This document shows positions 62,655-64,000 of a stretch of DNA of 64,000 nucleotides, one piece after another. Below the pieces are notes generated by a model that was not told the DNA's origin, ran no database searches, and saw nothing but the letters and a program-made list of their open reading frames with translations. The translations under genes and the position numbers were made by a program. How positions within the stretch are numbered: the first letter of the stretch is position 1; the number at the start of each line of letters is the position of its first letter. This stretch comes from an uncultured Mediterraneibacter sp. (GTDB lineage: Bacteria > Bacillota > Clostridia > Lachnospirales > Lachnospiraceae), in assembly GCA_944377745.1 (NCBI GenBank), contig CALWFV010000008.1, forward strand, positions 1 through 64,000. The letters run 5' to 3'.

Positions 62655-63542
62655 TTATGCACCTTCATACTCTGAAAGCATATTTCTGAATTCCTCCAGG
62701 AATTTTGCCGCAGCCACCGGAAGCGGCTGGAACTTCTTCCACACAAGTACGGATGACAGTTCCAGAGCCGGATATAACGGACGGAACACCATCTGATCCC
62801 TCTGCATATGGTTCATGGCCCCCTCTACCGACATGAAACAGATATCCCCCAGATCTGTCATGATATGAGCATTCGTAATAATATTAGCTGTAGCGAAAAT
62901 ATTCAGATGATCGATCTCCTCCCCGAGCCAGCTGGTAATTTCTTTCTGCATGGACGACCTGCTGGGAGTGAGCAGTGGAAAATCCTTGAGATCTTCTTTC
63001 GTAATATATGACCTGGCCACCAGAGGATGGTCTTTCATCATGGAAAGTCCCCATCTCTCTTTCATGGGAAGTCGGATAAAATCATACTTTTCAATATCGA
63101 TTGGCTCAAGCAGAAGTCCGAAGTCACAAAGACCTTTATCCAGCTGTTCCTTGATATAATCTGATGTATTGGAGTAAATCTCATACTGTACTTTCGGCCA
63201 CCGTTCCCTGAATCGGATCATGGTTTTCATAAGGATCTCTGAGGACGACAGCGCACCTTCCCCGATGGAGATCCGGCCGCTGATCTCACTCGGAGCCGAA
63301 AAGTCGCTCTCAATCTTGTCAACAAGCTCCGTCACTTCCTCCGCTCTCCGCCGGAGAAGTGTCCCTGCCTCTGTAAGCTTCAGATGTTTTCCTCTCTCAA
63401 ACAGCTTTGTCCCGAGTTCGTCTTCGAGCTGAGAGATCTGGCGGCTCAGAGTGGGCTGGGTAATATGGAGATTTTCCGCCGCCCGTGATATATTCTCCTC
63501 TCTGGCAACCGCCAGGAAATATTTCAGTACGCGAATTTCCAT
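62655..63542 (-). CDS. LysR family transcriptional regulator
   Basis: A 295-residue protein with HTH FLAVAREENISRAAENLHIT and QPTLSRQISQLEDELGTKLFERG (1-60) and a C-terminal co-inducer fold (SSEILMKTMIRFRERWPKVQ and following). Lies 17 bases after the HAD gene and may be co-transcribed with it. Its target is unknown; the aldo/keto reductase-MerR pair lies directly downstream. Confidence 0.88.
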   Translation of the reverse strand: MEIRVLKYFLAVAREENISRAAENLHITQPTLSRQISQLEDELGTKLFERGKHLKLTEAGTLLRRRAEEVTELVDKIESDFSAPSEISGRISIGEGALSSSEILMKTMIRFRERWPKVQYEIYSNTSDYIKEQLDKGLCDFGLLLEPIDIEKYDFIRLPMKERWGLSMMKDHPLVARSYITKEDLKDFPLLTPSRSSMQKEITSWLGEEIDHLNIFATANIITNAHIMTDLGDICFMSVEGAMNHMQRDQMVFRPLYPALELSSVLVWKKFQPLPVAAAKFLEEFRNMLSEYEGA

Positions 63543-63559
63543 ATTGTTTCCTCCTTCCG

Positions 63560-64000
63560 TCAGTCCAGGGGCATGGTACGCACAAACTCCAGCAGATCCT
63601 CCAAGCTTCCCTTATAGTCTGTATGGATGGGAAGGTTCTTCTTATTCTCCATCGTGTCCGTCACCAGATAGGTCCTGACTCCAAGCTGGCGGATCACCAG
63701 ATCCTCCTCCACATCATTTCCCACCATGATGCACTCCGCAGGATCCAGCTTCAACTCAACAAGGACCGTCCGGAAGTACTCTACGTTAGGTTTGCAGTAG
63801 GAATTATCCTCATATGTGGTGATCAGTTCGAAGTCCTCCGCATCCATCCCCGCCCAGCGGATCCGGTTCAGCGTCGCGCACCGCGGAAACACCGGGTTGG
63901 TCGCAAGATATGTGTGCAGTCCTCTCTTTTTCGCAGTCTTTACGATCTGGTTTGAGAGAGGCGAAGGAGAGGTGGAACGGATCGCCTGATTAAAATCCCC
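63560..64000 (-). CDS. HAD family phosphatase, 5' end cut by the window
   Basis: The frame stays open to the right edge (position 64000), so only the last 146 residues are present: AKKRGLHTYLATNPVFPRCA (HAD motif II, with T/N), KPNVEYFRTVLVEL (motif III Lys) and ECIMVGNDVEEDLVIRQLGV (motif IV GND-x4-D). The first catalytic DxD lies beyond the window. HAD phosphatases of this subgroup hydrolyse small phosphate esters; substrate unknown. Confidence 0.8.
   Translation of the reverse strand, partial: GDFNQAIRSTSPSPLSNQIVKTAKKRGLHTYLATNPVFPRCATLNRIRWAGMDAEDFELITTYEDNSYCKPNVEYFRTVLVELKLDPAECIMVGNDVEEDLVIRQLGVRTYLVTDTMENKKNLPIHTDYKGSLEDLLEFVRTMPLD

Noticed and set aside
1..64000. tRNA/rRNA genes, CRISPR arrays, riboswitches
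   Set aside because: I looked in the intergenic gaps and saw no cloverleaf-like sequence, regular repeat-spacer array or recognised riboswitch core; a covariance-model scan would settle this.

Overview
The window looks like chromosomal DNA of a gut-type anaerobic Firmicute, most likely a Lachnospiraceae-like Clostridium. The grounds are Shine-Dalgarno sites of the AGGAGG type before nearly every gene, Gram-positive sigma-A promoters, GAAC-N4-GTTC SOS boxes, a group B-like [FeFe] hydrogenase, a GPH sugar symporter with GH78/GH3 glycosidases, and MerR/AraC/LysR-controlled small operons. I do not name a species. I saw no rRNA, tRNA, CRISPR array or intact insertion sequence.

Layout. 1-3.5 kb: a FAD-dependent dehydrogenase, a decayed Rpn/PD-(D/E)XK nuclease remnant and a ThrE-type exporter. 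3.5-8.4 kb: an AT-rich restriction-modification island (a type IIG-like nuclease-methylase plus a second methylase), bounded by strong hairpin terminators. 8.5-12.7 kb: a MarR-controlled heterodimeric ABC exporter. 12.8-18.5 kb: a LysR regulator and a complete potABCD polyamine uptake operon. 18.6-20.5 kb: an AAA/DUF4143 ATPase with unusual 33-bp repeats upstream, and a GNAT acetyltransferase. 20.5-22.4 kb: an SOS-controlled Y-family polymerase with a YolD-like partner.

22.4-34.2 kb is a plant-glycoside (rhamnoside) utilisation locus: GH3 beta-glucosidase, GPH symporter, two GH78 alpha-L-rhamnosidases and an acyl-sugar esterase-like hydrolase, all leftward, divergent from an AraC regulator. 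Glycosides would be imported by the symporter, stripped of rhamnose and glucose in the cytoplasm (no signal peptides seen) and de-acylated.

34.2-49.4 kb is a mixed region: two tandem AAA-ATPase/PD-(D/E)XK paralogues, a radical SAM/SPASM protein, FtsH with a coiled-coil protein, a GT8 glycosyltransferase, a TetR regulator, a second GH3 enzyme, an HTH-Uma2 fusion, a lipoprotein and a second DUF4143 ATPase. 49.4-54.8 kb: a MacB-like ABC transporter with a very large extracellular domain, and a MerR/YitT pair with a textbook MerR promoter. 54.8-59.4 kb: a sucrose-type PTS/GH32 operon with a divergent AraC regulator. 59.4-64 kb: the hydrogenase, an aldo/keto reductase with ferredoxin clusters under a MerR regulator, a LysR regulator and a HAD phosphatase cut by the window end.

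Many start codons were moved inward to the ATG/GTG that has a good Shine-Dalgarno site; each such choice is explained in its entry.
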